Shown in pieces: positions 8,610 through 17,472 of a stretch of 64,000 bases of DNA. Under the pieces are notes generated by a model. That model searched no databases and was not told the DNA's origin. It worked only from the letters and a program-made list of their open reading frames with translations. Position numbers and translations under genes: made by a program. Each line of letters begins with the position of its first letter. Position 1 is the first letter of the stretch. The stretch spans positions 744,001 through 808,000 of the forward strand of contig NZ_AP018222.1 in the NCBI RefSeq assembly GCF_002368035.1, read 5' to 3'. Source of the DNA: Nostoc linckia NIES-25. Lineage in GTDB: Bacteria; Cyanobacteriota; Cyanobacteriia; Cyanobacteriales; Nostocaceae.

Positions 8610-10148
8610 TGTTGCTAACCAAAAGTTTAAAATTGCTTCACCAGCCTTAAAAATCATCGCTCAAGGCAGGAGTCGCTAAAAGTAAGCCATATTCTTTTTA
8701 CCCTGAATTTTAAGCCTGATGTTAATAAGCTGACGATAAAAGAGCAACTGATTCTAGTTTAAGGATAACGATTAAACTTTTACTTGTAGCACTGCCATAC
8801 AGCAGTACTAAATGAGTTGTAAACAAATCTACTCGCTATTCCCTACTCCCTATTCCCTGCCTGTATGAGTAGTTTATAAGTCAAATAGGATTGCTATAGA
8901 ACAGATTTGCGCCCAGTTTTCGGCTAAAACACCAAAATTGTCATTCCAGCTTTAGATTTAATTTATCTGTTTGGAAGTGTCAAGCAAAAGTGGTTTACCT
9001 CAAGAGTGACTGTTGTCGATCTCCTACCTAGCGATAATATCCAATTAAATGTATGTCAAGTTGTATCAGAGCAACTGGCGATCGAAATCTGTTAAACAGT
9101 GGCAAAGGCCGAATCTTTTGATTATATAGAAGTGTGAAAGCGCACGCTCAACATTATGCTGGTGAAAATTGAGGGCCAAGCAATATGTTAAGAGATTTAT
9201 TCTTCCCATAGACAGACGTGCAGAATCCTCTAACCACTTTTTACTTGAGATAATAAATCCAGCAAAATTTTTCAGCACTTTCAAACAAAAGTTCTTGCAG
9301 CGGGAAACCTAGATAGGCGAGAGTTTTTGCTTTTTGCTTCCTCTGAATCAAAAAATCTTCGATTTTACTCATTGGTCAAAACTGCTCGTCTCAATTAGAT
9401 AAATTTTTATAAAATCCATAGGACAATGCTCGTGCTTGCAATCAAGGGTTACAAAAATCGTCACTGGTTTTTCTTCCTGAAGTCCAGTGATTTAAATAAA
9501 AATTTACCAGCAACTTTAATTCAAAATTAAACAAGTATTTTGCTATTATTAGTCCATGCTAGTATTTAATATAAAATTACGAAGTAACAAAACCAGAATC
9601 AATAGCCGCATCAGCGCGGCTACTACTGCTTTGTTGATTCGTAATGTAGAGACAAGAAAATTCGCGTCTCTACTTGTAGGACAAAAGGGTGTATACCCAT
9701 AGGACTCTATTGAAATACTATGCTGTCCTCAGCTTTTGAGTATGAATAGAGAAATCTCTACAACTCAAAGGTAAGAAAGGCAAGTACTAAAAGGTAAAAA
9801 CCTGCAATTTATTGGGTCTACGACACATTTGTAGTAGAACCTTGCCAGTTTGTAAAGGTGGCTGAAAATTACACCCCTACAGTAGCGCCAAAAGAGAAAA
9901 TAGTTTCCTTTTTAATGGCGAATAATGGTTAAAACTACCGTAAAATCACCAAAATTAATCTCTTTGGTAACTATGACCTCTAATAGGTTGTAAACAACCA
10001 TAATAGAAGTGCTTTTGGCTTTGTCCAGCAGGAATTCACCCGTCACACTAGAGTCCTAAGTAGCTTTATGCAAATGCTAAAAATTCAAATACTGGCATGA
10101 AACTACATCGTTTATCAATTTGGAGAGAGTAAGGAAAAATTGAGCATA
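8610..10148. other. 1.5-kb gene-poor region upstream of cyAbrB
   Basis: No ORF with coding character or recognisable homology on either strand. A 72-codon minus-strand frame (9066-9284) has no ribosome binding site or familiar motif. Contents noted: a GTAGAGAC-type palindrome at 9646-9673 and an A+T-rich segment. A purine-rich GGAGAGAGTAAGG (10121-10133) probably is the cyAbrB ribosome binding site. The region may hold a long leader or unrecognised small RNAs. Confidence 0.5.
9646..9673. repeat. GTAGAGAC...GTCTCTAC palindromic repeat
   Basis: 8-bp inverted arms GTAGAGAC/GTCTCTAC around a 12-nt loop. It is one of a family also seen at 11670, 15368, 62768 and, degenerate, near 1482. Confidence 0.8.
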
Positions 10149-10592
10149 ATGAGTGAAACTGCAACCGCGCCATTAACTGGAAAAGCGTTACTTGCTAAAG
10201 TAAAAGAACTTTCCACTTTACCACGCCGAGAAAGAGCTAAGCAGTGTGGCTATTACACTGTTACTAAGAATAATCAGGTTCGCGTCAATCTCACAGATTT
10301 TTATGACGCTTTGCTCTCAGCTAGGGGAATTCCTCTTAGTCCTGAAGCACCAAAAGATGGTCGCGGTCGCGAACCGACGTATCGCGTTAGCGTCCATCAA
10401 AATGGTCAAATTGTCATTGGTGCTACATATACCAAAGCAATGGGCTTAAAGCCTGGAGATGAGTTTGAAATTAGGTTGGGATACAAGCATATTCACCTGA
10501 TTCAACTTGGTGAAAGTGATAAAAAACTAACCTCACCAGATATAGATGATGTTGACGACGAATCAGACGAAGATTTAGACGAAGAAGAGTAA
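10149..10592 (+). CDS. cyAbrB family transcriptional regulator
   Basis: 147 residues: MSETATAPLTGKALLAKVKE begins the conserved N-terminal module, followed by RREIRAK-like LPRRERAKQCGYYTVTKNNQ. The C-terminal AbrB-like swapped-hairpin region is YRVSVHQNGQIVIGATYTKA and MGLKPGDEFEIRLGYKHIHL, ending in an acidic tail. cyAbrBs are cyanobacteria-specific DNA-binding proteins that tune nitrogen, carbon and heterocyst-related genes. Which paralogue (cyAbrB1/CalA or cyAbrB2) I cannot decide. ATG 10149 matches the family start; a TTG at 10140 is less likely. A long upstream region suggests complex control. Confidence 0.92.
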   Translation: MSETATAPLTGKALLAKVKELSTLPRRERAKQCGYYTVTKNNQVRVNLTDFYDALLSARGIPLSPEAPKDGRGREPTYRVSVHQNGQIVIGATYTKAMGLKPGDEFEIRLGYKHIHLIQLGESDKKLTSPDIDDVDDESDEDLDEEE

Positions 10593-10766
10593 ATAAAGCT
10601 AGTGGTAGGGATAAGTTTCAGGTGAATACTTGATAACTTTTCCTTACCGCGACAGCTAACTGGTAGCCCTGTTGAGAGAATTTTGTCGAGGAAAAAAATA
10701 CGATTAGACCACTTGCCGGAGTCAGTAAGTTTGGTAGAGTCTTGATTAATCAACAGGAAATCTATA

Positions 10767-11651
10767 GTGCAAGAAGTCTATCGTGTTTTTTTGTTTGTGT
10801 TGACAAATTTTTTTGAGCTTTCGGTCAATGCCTTACTGGCATTTATGGAAAATGCCCCTGCACTAGTTGTAGTAATGGTATTCCTAATTTGCTGGTTAGG
10901 GTGTTGGTTACCAGTGGTAACAATATCAGGCATCTTGCTCAATTGGCAACCTACAAAATTTTTTCAGCCAGAGCAAAAGATACCGTTGTTGGTGTCACTT
11001 TACCTATTAGCTCCCCTGGTTCTCTGGGGAGTTAGTTGGTTGGTGAATAGATCTTTTGTAGATTATGGTCTTGTTGTCAATCTGTCAATTGTAGAGTCTT
11101 TAGCACTCGGTTTCGCCTTGGGAGTGCTGAGCCTAGCTATTGTATTTAGTGGGCAAATTGGGTTAGGTTGGTGTTCTTTTGAAAACTCGAATATCAAGTT
11201 ACTACTACCCATCTTGCTACCAATTTTCGCGATCGCCTTATTAGTTGGTGGGATAGAAGAGTTAGTTTTTCGCGGTTTTTTGTTGACTGAATTATTGCAA
11301 GATTACCCGGTTTGGTTAGCAGCAATAATTTCTAGCTTGATTTTTGCTGTGTTACACCTGGTTTGGGAGCAACGCGAAACCCTACCTCAACTCCCTGGAT
11401 TGTGGCTGATGGGGATGGTGCTGGTGTTGGCGCGGTTTGCCGATCGCGGTAATTTGGGTTTAGCTTGGGGATTGCACGCTGGATGGGTATGGGCGATCGC
11501 TACCATAGATACAGCGGAACTCATTACTTACACAGGTAAAGTCTCTGACTGGTTCACAGGTAAGAACAAAAAACCTCTAGCTGGCTTTGCAGGAATTATT
11601 TGTTTACTGGGAACTGGAGTAATTATCTGGTTGTTGTCTAAATATTTTTGA
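10767..11651 (+). CDS. CPBP family intramembrane metalloprotease
   Basis: 294 residues, strongly hydrophobic with about eight membrane segments. The glutamate motif EELVFRG (near residue 167; EExxxR), the later FAVLHLVWE histidine segment and LAWGLHAGWVWA give the conserved Glu/Arg/His set of the CAAX protease/bacteriocin-processing (CPBP, Abi) family. Some members cleave prenylated or bacteriocin-like substrates; the substrate here is unknown. GTG start at 10767, with no other in-frame start that keeps the first helix. Same strand as cyAbrB, 174 nt apart, so co-transcription is possible but not shown. Confidence 0.85.
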   Translation: MQEVYRVFLFVLTNFFELSVNALLAFMENAPALVVVMVFLICWLGCWLPVVTISGILLNWQPTKFFQPEQKIPLLVSLYLLAPLVLWGVSWLVNRSFVDYGLVVNLSIVESLALGFALGVLSLAIVFSGQIGLGWCSFENSNIKLLLPILLPIFAIALLVGGIEELVFRGFLLTELLQDYPVWLAAIISSLIFAVLHLVWEQRETLPQLPGLWLMGMVLVLARFADRGNLGLAWGLHAGWVWAIATIDTAELITYTGKVSDWFTGKNKKPLAGFAGIICLLGTGVIIWLLSKYF

Positions 11652-11669
11652 TTAGGCATACAAAATAAC

Positions 11670-11694
11670 AGAGACGCGATAAATCGGCGTCTCT
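11670..11694. repeat. AGAGACGC...GCGTCTCT palindromic repeat
   Basis: Arms of 8 bp around GATAAATCG, just downstream of the CPBP gene. Member of the same palindrome family as 9646 and 15368. Confidence 0.8.
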
Positions 11695-11807
11695 ACAAAG
11701 GCATTTATCGCGTTTATTAGACTTCTTGCAGAAGTAGGGAAAAGGGGAAAGGGAAAGGGGGAAAGGTTTGGTATTTTCCTTTCCCCTTTAACCTTTTACC
11801 TTTTCCC

Positions 11808-11838
11808 ACCTCTTGCAAAAAACACTTTTGCAAGAGGT
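11808..11838. terminator. Strong 13-bp hairpin between convergent genes
   Basis: Perfect inverted repeat ACCTCTTGCAAAA/TTTTGCAAGAGGT with a 5-nt loop, located between the convergent CPBP and AstE-like genes. Only short T-rich sequence follows on either strand, so bidirectional termination is plausible but not certain. Confidence 0.6.
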
Positions 11839-11865
11839 TTATTGTCTTAATTCATAACCGTTATC

Positions 11866-12993
11866 CTAACTAATAACTCCCAATACAAATTCCCCTTCAT
11901 TCACAGCTTGATTAGTTGCAACATCATAAACTAATCCATCTTGTTCGGCATAGACATCAATGAGAATAGGTAGCTGATTTTCTTTATTGAAACTGAGAAT
12001 TTGGTATAGCTTTTCTCCCGTTTTTACGTAGCTACCTAATTCGATTCTTTCTTGAACCATACCACCAGCGATCGCGTAATATTTTTTCCTGTTGTGACTG
12101 GATACAAAATTCATTTCATGGGTTTTTGTTTCAGATGAAAGATGGGGAATTTTCAATACACCTTTTTCTGCTAAATAGTTTTTCACACCCCGTACACCTT
12201 TAGCAACTGAATCAGGGTTTATTTGCATTCCTGCCCCCAATTCTAGCGTCCAAGCTTCCACATCAAACTTGATTTCTCTACCAAACTCTTGAAAACAAGC
12301 TTCTAGCGCTAACCAAGGTTTGATAAACGCTTCATCAAAAGCATCGCCATCATATTTATCGAGTAATATTCCCAAATTAAGTAGGAAGTATTTGGCACTT
12401 TCTTGTCGATTTCGGAAGTAATAAACGTAGTCTAAACCCTGATTAGTAGAGCTATGCAAATCAATTAAATAATCTGCGTCTAAACTGATACTTTGTAATT
12501 TGTAGCGAAAAATCTCAGTATAGGGCACAGCACTAGGAGAATTAATTTTTTCTAAAGTTTTTGCGAATTCTTGCTTAATTATAGTTAGATAATTTTGTCG
12601 AACGACCTCTAGATCATCATGAAGTTGAGATTTAGTAAAAGCTACTAAATCATCAGCTTCTTTCTCGTAATCCCAAAATATGCGATTCCAGTCTTTAGCT
12701 TCGTAAACGCAGTAACGCCCAGGGGAAAAATGCTGGGCGCGTTCATTTGTGCCCATTGGATTACAAACGGGAACAAGCCAAATTTCCCCAGCCAAATTTG
12801 TATCATTTATTGTTAATAAAAACTCAATTAGCTGGTAAATAACGGCATTACCAGAGATTTCTGCACCATGCAAATTAGATTGAATATAAACCTTTTTACC
12901 AGGTTGAGCGCCGATGAATTTGTATAGTTGTAAAAAAAGGCGATCGCCCGAAGTCATTTGACGTAAAGGAATAGTCTCAATAACTGGCAGCAT
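11866..12993 (-). CDS. Succinylglutamate desuccinylase/aspartoacylase family protein
   Basis: 375 residues of the M14-like AstE/AspA family, zinc-dependent hydrolases that remove acyl groups from amino acids. Zinc-binding segments are QSNLHGAEISGNAVIYQL (HxxE, near residue 43) and ADYLIDLHSSTNQGLDYVYY (His near residue 180). NPMGTNERAQHFSPGRY matches the substrate-binding loop with Arg. The C-terminal ~90 residues form the usual beta-rich domain (GSYVKTGEKLYQIL, like a biotinyl/barrel fold). The acyl substrate cannot be told from sequence. ATG at 12993 is good. Convergent with the CPBP gene. Confidence 0.85.
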   Translation of the reverse strand: MLPVIETIPLRQMTSGDRLFLQLYKFIGAQPGKKVYIQSNLHGAEISGNAVIYQLIEFLLTINDTNLAGEIWLVPVCNPMGTNERAQHFSPGRYCVYEAKDWNRIFWDYEKEADDLVAFTKSQLHDDLEVVRQNYLTIIKQEFAKTLEKINSPSAVPYTEIFRYKLQSISLDADYLIDLHSSTNQGLDYVYYFRNRQESAKYFLLNLGILLDKYDGDAFDEAFIKPWLALEACFQEFGREIKFDVEAWTLELGAGMQINPDSVAKGVRGVKNYLAEKGVLKIPHLSSETKTHEMNFVSSHNRKKYYAIAGGMVQERIELGSYVKTGEKLYQILSFNKENQLPILIDVYAEQDGLVYDVATNQAVNEGEFVLGVIS

Positions 12994-13251
12994 AAAATAA
13001 TTCGCTGATAATTCAACTACATTATCCCTGTATCTATACTGAATTAAAACTCCAAAAACTCAATCTCCCTCTCCGCGCCTCCGCGTCTCTGCGTGAATTC
13101 CTCAACTTTTAGCAATTTCTATTACATCATCCGCAGGGCAAGAGGTCGAGAGTGGACATTTTTTTCTGCAAATACACCCAACTAGATACCCAGAACCAAC
13201 AAAACGATAATAAATAACTTCTCCCCCATTCTCCCCATCCCCGCGTCCTCT

Positions 13252-13890
13252 TCAAGTTCCTGGCAAATTTCGCAAACGTTCATCTAAATGAGTACGGTCT
13301 GCCAAAAATTTTAACAACGGGCCGTGTGAGCTAAATTCTACAATACTTACCGACCCTACAGGACATCCCAAACGAAAGCGGAAACGTCCGACATCAATTC
13401 CTAATAAATTGCACAGAATAATTCTGATAGTTGCTTTGTGGGAAACTACTAAAACATTGCCACTACTGTAATTTTGCTTGATTTCTTCAATTACTTGGAT
13501 GGCGCGAGAAGCAATTGTAACTGCCATTTCTCCGCCGTTTGGTGCATTCCAAGCGGGATCTGCCGACCAACGAATATAATCATCGTGATATTCACGGCTA
13601 ATTACTTCTGGGGTTTTTCCTTCCCACTCGCCGTAATTAATTTCCTTCAAACCATCCCTAAGTTGTGGTTCCATCCCTATGGCTTGATATAAAGGTTTTG
13701 CTGTGTCTAAAGTTCGCTGCATTGGACTACAAAAGATTGCCGTCCAAGGTGTAGAAATATATGCAGCTGCAAAAGCTTTTGCCATTTCTAAGCCTTCTGG
13801 GGTAAGTTTTGAGTTTAGAGAACCACAAAAGGAATTATTACGACTACATTCTGTCTGTCCGTGACGGAGAAAATAAAGAGTTAGGCTCAT
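13252..13890 (-). CDS. Histidine phosphatase (phosphoglycerate mutase-like) family protein
   Basis: 212 residues. The catalytic LYFLRHGQTECSRNN motif is near the N-terminus (His10). The second conserved parts are CSPMQRTLDTAKPLY, EINYGEWEGKTPEVI (proton-donor Glu) and VLVVSHKATIRIIL (second catalytic His). This set defines the branch-1 histidine phosphatases (cofactor-dependent PGM, CobC, GpmB-like sugar-phosphate phosphatases). Residues do not fix the substrate; the length and N-linker resemble cyanobacterial broad-specificity phosphatases rather than true dPGM. ATG 13890. No co-directional neighbour within 300 bp. Confidence 0.88.
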   Translation of the reverse strand: MSLTLYFLRHGQTECSRNNSFCGSLNSKLTPEGLEMAKAFAAAYISTPWTAIFCSPMQRTLDTAKPLYQAIGMEPQLRDGLKEINYGEWEGKTPEVISREYHDDYIRWSADPAWNAPNGGEMAVTIASRAIQVIEEIKQNYSSGNVLVVSHKATIRIILCNLLGIDVGRFRFRLGCPVGSVSIVEFSSHGPLLKFLADRTHLDERLRNLPGT

Positions 13891-14029
13891 AGTATATTCT
13901 CATCAATTATGAATTTTAGAGTATGAATTTAAGAGCGCTAACGATCGCGTGTAATTGAAGATAGTTAATGCCTGTGGTATATTACTATAATTTTTGGAGA
14001 TATAACAAAATTAAAAAAATAAATTAGGC

Positions 14030-14055
14030 AAAAAAAAGTGGGCTATGCCCACCAC
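14030..14055 (-). terminator. Rho-independent terminator, minus strand
   Basis: On the minus strand a perfect GTGGGC-ATA-GCCCAC hairpin (14038-14052) is followed by an eight-base T-run. It lies 155 nt past the stop of the gene at 14211 and probably ends that transcript. Confidence 0.7.
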
Positions 14056-14210
14056 ACTTTGTTACACAACACAACAGATTGCTCCCTTGAGCTATCAAGT
14101 TACCTATCTTTTCCTTTGCATCCTTTACGCTACGCGGCGACCAAGTGCTACGAGTCTAAATTAAAAAATTTAGGTATTCTTTCAGCAGGAAGGGAGTAAG
14201 AATTCAAAAT

Positions 14211-14732
14211 TTATTTACGACTACCTAGCCATTTAGCAGCTGCAATTCCAAGAATACCTGCCACTACAGGATTACTGAGAAATTTAATCAAAGCTGGTTG
14301 ATCTGCTAATACTTCGCGGAAAATATCTGGATGGTTGTGATAAACAAAGGACGCGAGTTTGCTAACATCATCAGCACTCATACGGCTGGCGTGATGTGTA
14401 GAAAGACCCAACTGTTGTTCTAGATGTCGTTCATCTAGTCCTCTTTCTTTTAAGTGTTTGAAAAAACCCCTAGCTACATCATCGCGTTCGTTGGGTTTAA
14501 TTTGAGCGATCGCTTGTTGTAATTCCGGCTCCATTTGGCTAGTAGGAATTTTATCTGGATGTAAAGACCGACCAAACAACTGCTTACGTTGATCTGGTGT
14601 TGTGCGTTGGGCAAAATCATCAAAATTTTGATATTCGGTTGTTGAATTGGCTGTAGGTTCATCCAGAGATTCTACATTTCCTTCAGCCAAATCTTTCATG
14701 ATTTGGCGTCTATATTCTTGGTTACTTGTCAT
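14211..14732 (-). CDS. Conserved hypothetical protein with C-terminal hydrophobic helix
   Basis: 173 residues, mostly hydrophilic and helical, with a C-terminal segment (about 152-168, NPVVAGILGIAAAKWLGSRK) that may insert in a membrane. The middle (DERHLEQQLGLSTHHASRMS then ADDVSKLASFVYHNHPDIFR) looks like a small helical bundle, but I recognise no named family. The ATG at 14732 is preceded by AAAAGGAGATT on the minus strand, a good ribosome binding site. It follows a lipoprotein gene and a CsbD-like gene on the same strand; the trio looks like a stress-responsive cluster, which is inference from the CsbD member. Confidence 0.7.
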   Translation of the reverse strand: MTSNQEYRRQIMKDLAEGNVESLDEPTANSTTEYQNFDDFAQRTTPDQRKQLFGRSLHPDKIPTSQMEPELQQAIAQIKPNERDDVARGFFKHLKERGLDERHLEQQLGLSTHHASRMSADDVSKLASFVYHNHPDIFREVLADQPALIKFLSNPVVAGILGIAAAKWLGSRK

Positions 14733-14803
14733 TTTTTTAATCTCCTTTTTTATGGTTCAATTTCCCCATCTATCCACTGCCTATTTCTCGATGGCATCAG
14801 CAA

Positions 14804-15244
14804 TTAGGTATACTTGACTTGGTTAGTCTGAACGTCATATTCAGTAGTCAAAATTAATTGCTTGTCAGGGCTATAAACCAAAACTTTCAAATCTTGATTT
14901 GGGAAATTTTTACGAAAACCTTGAACTAAAGATTTTGCTAACGGTCGAACTTCGTTAGGACGCACTTGAGGAGAAATCACAATGCCTAATTTGTTATTAT
15001 CACGAACATAGGCATCTTTAATTAATCCTTGAGATGTTTGCACAACCCAGTTACCAAAAGTTTGTCCTCCTGGAGTATTGCCACGTTCTAACTGTGCATA
15101 AGCTACATCTCGACTAGCGGCTGGCCCGGTTGTTGTACGGTCAACTTGTGACACTGTACCACTAGCACAAGCAGTAGTTATCATCAAAACTACAGTTAAA
15201 ACTAAAGTCGCCAATATTTTGCGACTTTGTTGAATTAAGCTCAT
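14804..15244 (-). CDS. Small lipoprotein, function unknown
   Basis: 146 residues. A hydrophobic leader ends in a lipobox (ITTAC, Cys near residue 26), so it is probably a membrane-attached lipoprotein. The mature region shows an alpha/beta pattern, e.g. KLGIVISPQVRPNEVRPLAK and QDLKVLVYSPDKQLILTTEY, broadly like sporulation/YhcN-type small lipoprotein domains, but I would not name it so. ATG 15244 is preceded by TTAGGAGGAAAAG on the minus strand, a strong ribosome binding site. Lies between the CsbD-like gene and the hypothetical at 14211, all on the minus strand. Confidence 0.75.
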   Translation of the reverse strand: MSLIQQSRKILATLVLTVVLMITTACASGTVSQVDRTTTGPAASRDVAYAQLERGNTPGGQTFGNWVVQTSQGLIKDAYVRDNNKLGIVISPQVRPNEVRPLAKSLVQGFRKNFPNQDLKVLVYSPDKQLILTTEYDVQTNQVKYT

Positions 15245-15367
15245 CTTTTCCTCCTAATAAAACACCTTGAATAACAAATTAAATAGCTAGTAAATACCAG
15301 CTACTGAAAGTTGTAAAATTTCAAGATTTACAGACAATTTTCTATTTAAAAAAGCTGATTTAAAGAG

Positions 15368-15397
15368 TGTAGAGACGCGATTAATTACGTCTCTACA
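15368..15397. repeat. TGTAGAGACG...CGTCTCTACA palindromic repeat
   Basis: Perfect 10-bp arms around a 10-nt loop; the best-preserved member of the family in this window. Located between the CsbD-like and lipoprotein genes, where it could act on the shared transcript. Confidence 0.85.
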
Positions 15398-15552
15398 TAA
15401 TTTCTGTCAGCCAAGCTAAGATCCTTATTTATCCTTTATTTAGGAACTGTAAAAGGAGTTTAGCTTAGCTAGCTCCTAGACATTTCATATCTGTCTTGCA
15501 AAAATTGGATACACCTTGATAACTTGAGATTTTTGGCAAAAAAATCTGAAAT

Positions 15553-15735
15553 CTAGTCAATTTTACGCTTGATATTTTCTTTTACGTCTTCTATGCCGTG
15601 ACGCACTTCACTTTCTGCTTGCTTTGCTTTACCTTCAGTTTTATCTTCTGGATCGCCAGTAACATTTCCTGCTACTTCTTGGGCTTTTCCTTCAATGTTC
15701 TTAGCAGCAGCTTTAGCCCGATCTTCTAAGCTCAT
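15553..15735 (-). CDS. CsbD-like stress protein
   Basis: 60 residues: MSLEDRAKAAAKNIEGKAQE then VAGNVTGDPEDKTEGKAKQA and a lysine-rich helical tail. The KAQEVAGNVTGDPEDKxEGKxKQ core is the signature of the CsbD family, small highly charged proteins induced by general stress in many bacteria; the molecular role is unknown. An AGGAG precedes the ATG at 15735 on the minus strand. First gene of the presumed minus-strand trio running to 14211. Confidence 0.9.
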   Translation of the reverse strand: MSLEDRAKAAAKNIEGKAQEVAGNVTGDPEDKTEGKAKQAESEVRHGIEDVKENIKRKID

Positions 15736-16003
15736 TTTGATACTCCTGTTTATTTTATCTAACGTTTATTTCAAAGCTATCAATTAACTTTGAAATCTTT
15801 TGCTATTACCCTTACACCCTAACTTAAGGTTTTTGATAGAGCCTTCCACCACAAGGTATATTAAATAATTTAAAATTCTGAATTCTGAATTCTGAATTTA
15901 GAAAAGTAATTAGAATAAGCATCGTAGCTATTCTTTAAACTTAAATTAAAAGAATTAAACCTTAGTTACCTATGCTAAAAGACATAGAAGAAATTCAGAT
16001 ATA

Positions 16004-16167
16004 GGAATCGGCTTTGATTTTTGAAATTATTTATGTGATGCGCTTGGCACAGCATAAGCGTTATATATGACTTTTATTTGATTTTTGAATAAAATTTTGT
16101 AACGTTCAATCTTCTATAACCCTCTTGCCTACCCACATAGATAAGTTCAGAAATCAAACCGGATTCC
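16004..16167. mobile_element. 164-bp MITE with TA duplication
   Basis: Terminal inverted repeats: left 16001-16020 and right 16151-16170 match at 18 of 20 positions (ATAGGAATCsGsTTTGATTT). The element GGAATC...GATTCC is flanked by TA on both sides (16002-16003 and 16168-16169), as expected for elements moved by IS630/Tc1-type transposases. No ORF inside. It lies 39 bp from a complete IS630-family element, but its terminal repeats differ from that element's, so another transposase probably moved it. Confidence 0.75.
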
Positions 16168-16206
16168 TATCTATATAAGTAGGTAGACATAATTAAATGT
16201 AAGATA

Positions 16207-17337
16207 AGTAGGTCAACCTAAAAAAACGTAAGATAAATAAAGTCCAGTAATTAAGTAAGCAGCGATGCCAAAAGTATTAAAAATAATACTTAATAGCGAA
16301 GAAGACCGTACACTCAAAGAACTAAGTTGCGCTGATGGGGTAGCACGTCGAACCAAGGAAAGAGCGACTGCATTACGTCTCAATGCTCATGGATGGAATG
16401 TAACTCAGATTGCAGAGTATCTAGATTGGGCACAACAGACGGTAAGACAAACAATTCGACGCTGGGAACTTCAAGGCTTAGGGGGTTTGTGGGAAAAACC
16501 TGGAAGGGGAAAAAAACGAAGTTGGCATGAAGTTGATTGGCAAGTAGTCGAAAAATGCTTGGAACAAAATCGCCGATACAGTGCTCGCCAACTAAGTCAA
16601 AAGCTTTTAGAGGAACGACAAATCGAGTTAGGTGCCGAACAAATACGGCGACTACTCAAAAAAAGGGGTGGCATTGGAAACGTATCCGCTACTGTCCGGC
16701 TCTAAATCTCAAGAAAGAATATTTACAAGCTAAAAGGCTTGATTGGGAATTACTTAAGCTCTGGTCACAATTAGGGTTAGTTTGTTTAAAGTACTTAGAT
16801 GAATCTGGTTGCTACTGCACTAGCCCCACTGATTACGCTTATGGACGCAGGGGTGAGCAAAAACGTATTCGACAAAATAGACGACGTGGTAGGCGTATCA
16901 ATATCTTCGGTATTTGGGAACCAAAAATTCGTTTTGATTATGCTTTGATGGTGGGAACTCTCAAAACCCCAACCTATGTCCAGCTGATGGAGTGTCTTGC
17001 TCAAACTGCTGCTACTCGCTTACTTGAAACTGGACAAGTCACCGTGATCGTTCATGATAATGCCTCTGTCCATAAAAGCTCTTTGGCTCGCCAGCAGCAC
17101 CAACGTTGGCAGCAACAAGGTTTGTACATCTTTTTTCTTCCTCCCTATAGTCCCCAAATGAATCGGATTGAAGATGAATGGTTGCATCTCAAGCGTGACG
17201 AGCTTGCTGGTCAAGTTTTTGAGGATGAATATGAATTAGCGATCGCTATTATTGATGGTATAAATCACCGAGCTAACCACGGATATTATCAAGTTGAGCG
17301 TTTTACGTTTAATTAGGTTGACCTACTTACAAAAGTT
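16207..17337 (+). mobile_element. IS630-family insertion sequence, apparently complete
   Basis: 1131 bp. Outer ends are AGTAGGTCAACCTAA...TTAGGTTGACCTACT, and the inner arms extend the match to AAACGTAA. A TA dinucleotide borders both ends (16205-16206, 17338-17339), the target duplication typical of IS630. It carries one transposase in two overlapping frames. A diverged 29-bp copy of the left end (23 of 29 identical) lies directly outside at 16177-16205, perhaps the remnant of an earlier insertion or a slipped duplication. Confidence 0.88.
16265..17316 (+). CDS. IS630-family transposase, -1 frameshifted
   Basis: The first frame (16265-16705) encodes the N-terminal helix-turn-helix region (SCADGVARRTKERATALRLN, NVTQIAEYLDWAQQTVRQTI). 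The second frame carries the DDE catalytic core: D in LKYLDESGC, D in VIVHDNASVHKS, E in MNRIEDEWLHLKRDEL, with FFLPPYSPQMN. The frames join at seven A residues (16658-16664) followed by GGGG; a -1 slip gives LLKKKGWHWKRIRY and a fused protein of about 350 residues, the normal IS630 length. Programmed frameshifting is common in this family, so the gene may be functional, but a simple mutation cannot be excluded. Confidence 0.88.
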
Positions 17338-17413
17338 TAAAACCGCGATCGACACTGGCTTTTCCCTTCTGCCTCCTGCCTCCTGCCTTCTCCTTATTTA
17401 GCCTGTTGAAAGT

Positions 17414-17446
17414 AAAAAACCCAGTTCCGTAAGGAAACTGGGTTAA
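17414..17446 (-). terminator. Rho-independent terminator of the 19-residue-repeat gene
   Basis: The minus strand forms AACCCAGTTTCC/GGAACTGGGTT (11-12 bp with one bulge, TTAC loop) followed by a six-base T-run. It lies just past the stop at 17473. Confidence 0.85.
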
Positions 17447-17472
17447 TAAAGTTATGGGGATATTTTTTTTGT

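Noticed and set aside
9066..9284. 72-codon minus-strand ORF
   Set aside because: No ribosome binding site, no recognisable family, and composition like the surrounding noncoding DNA.
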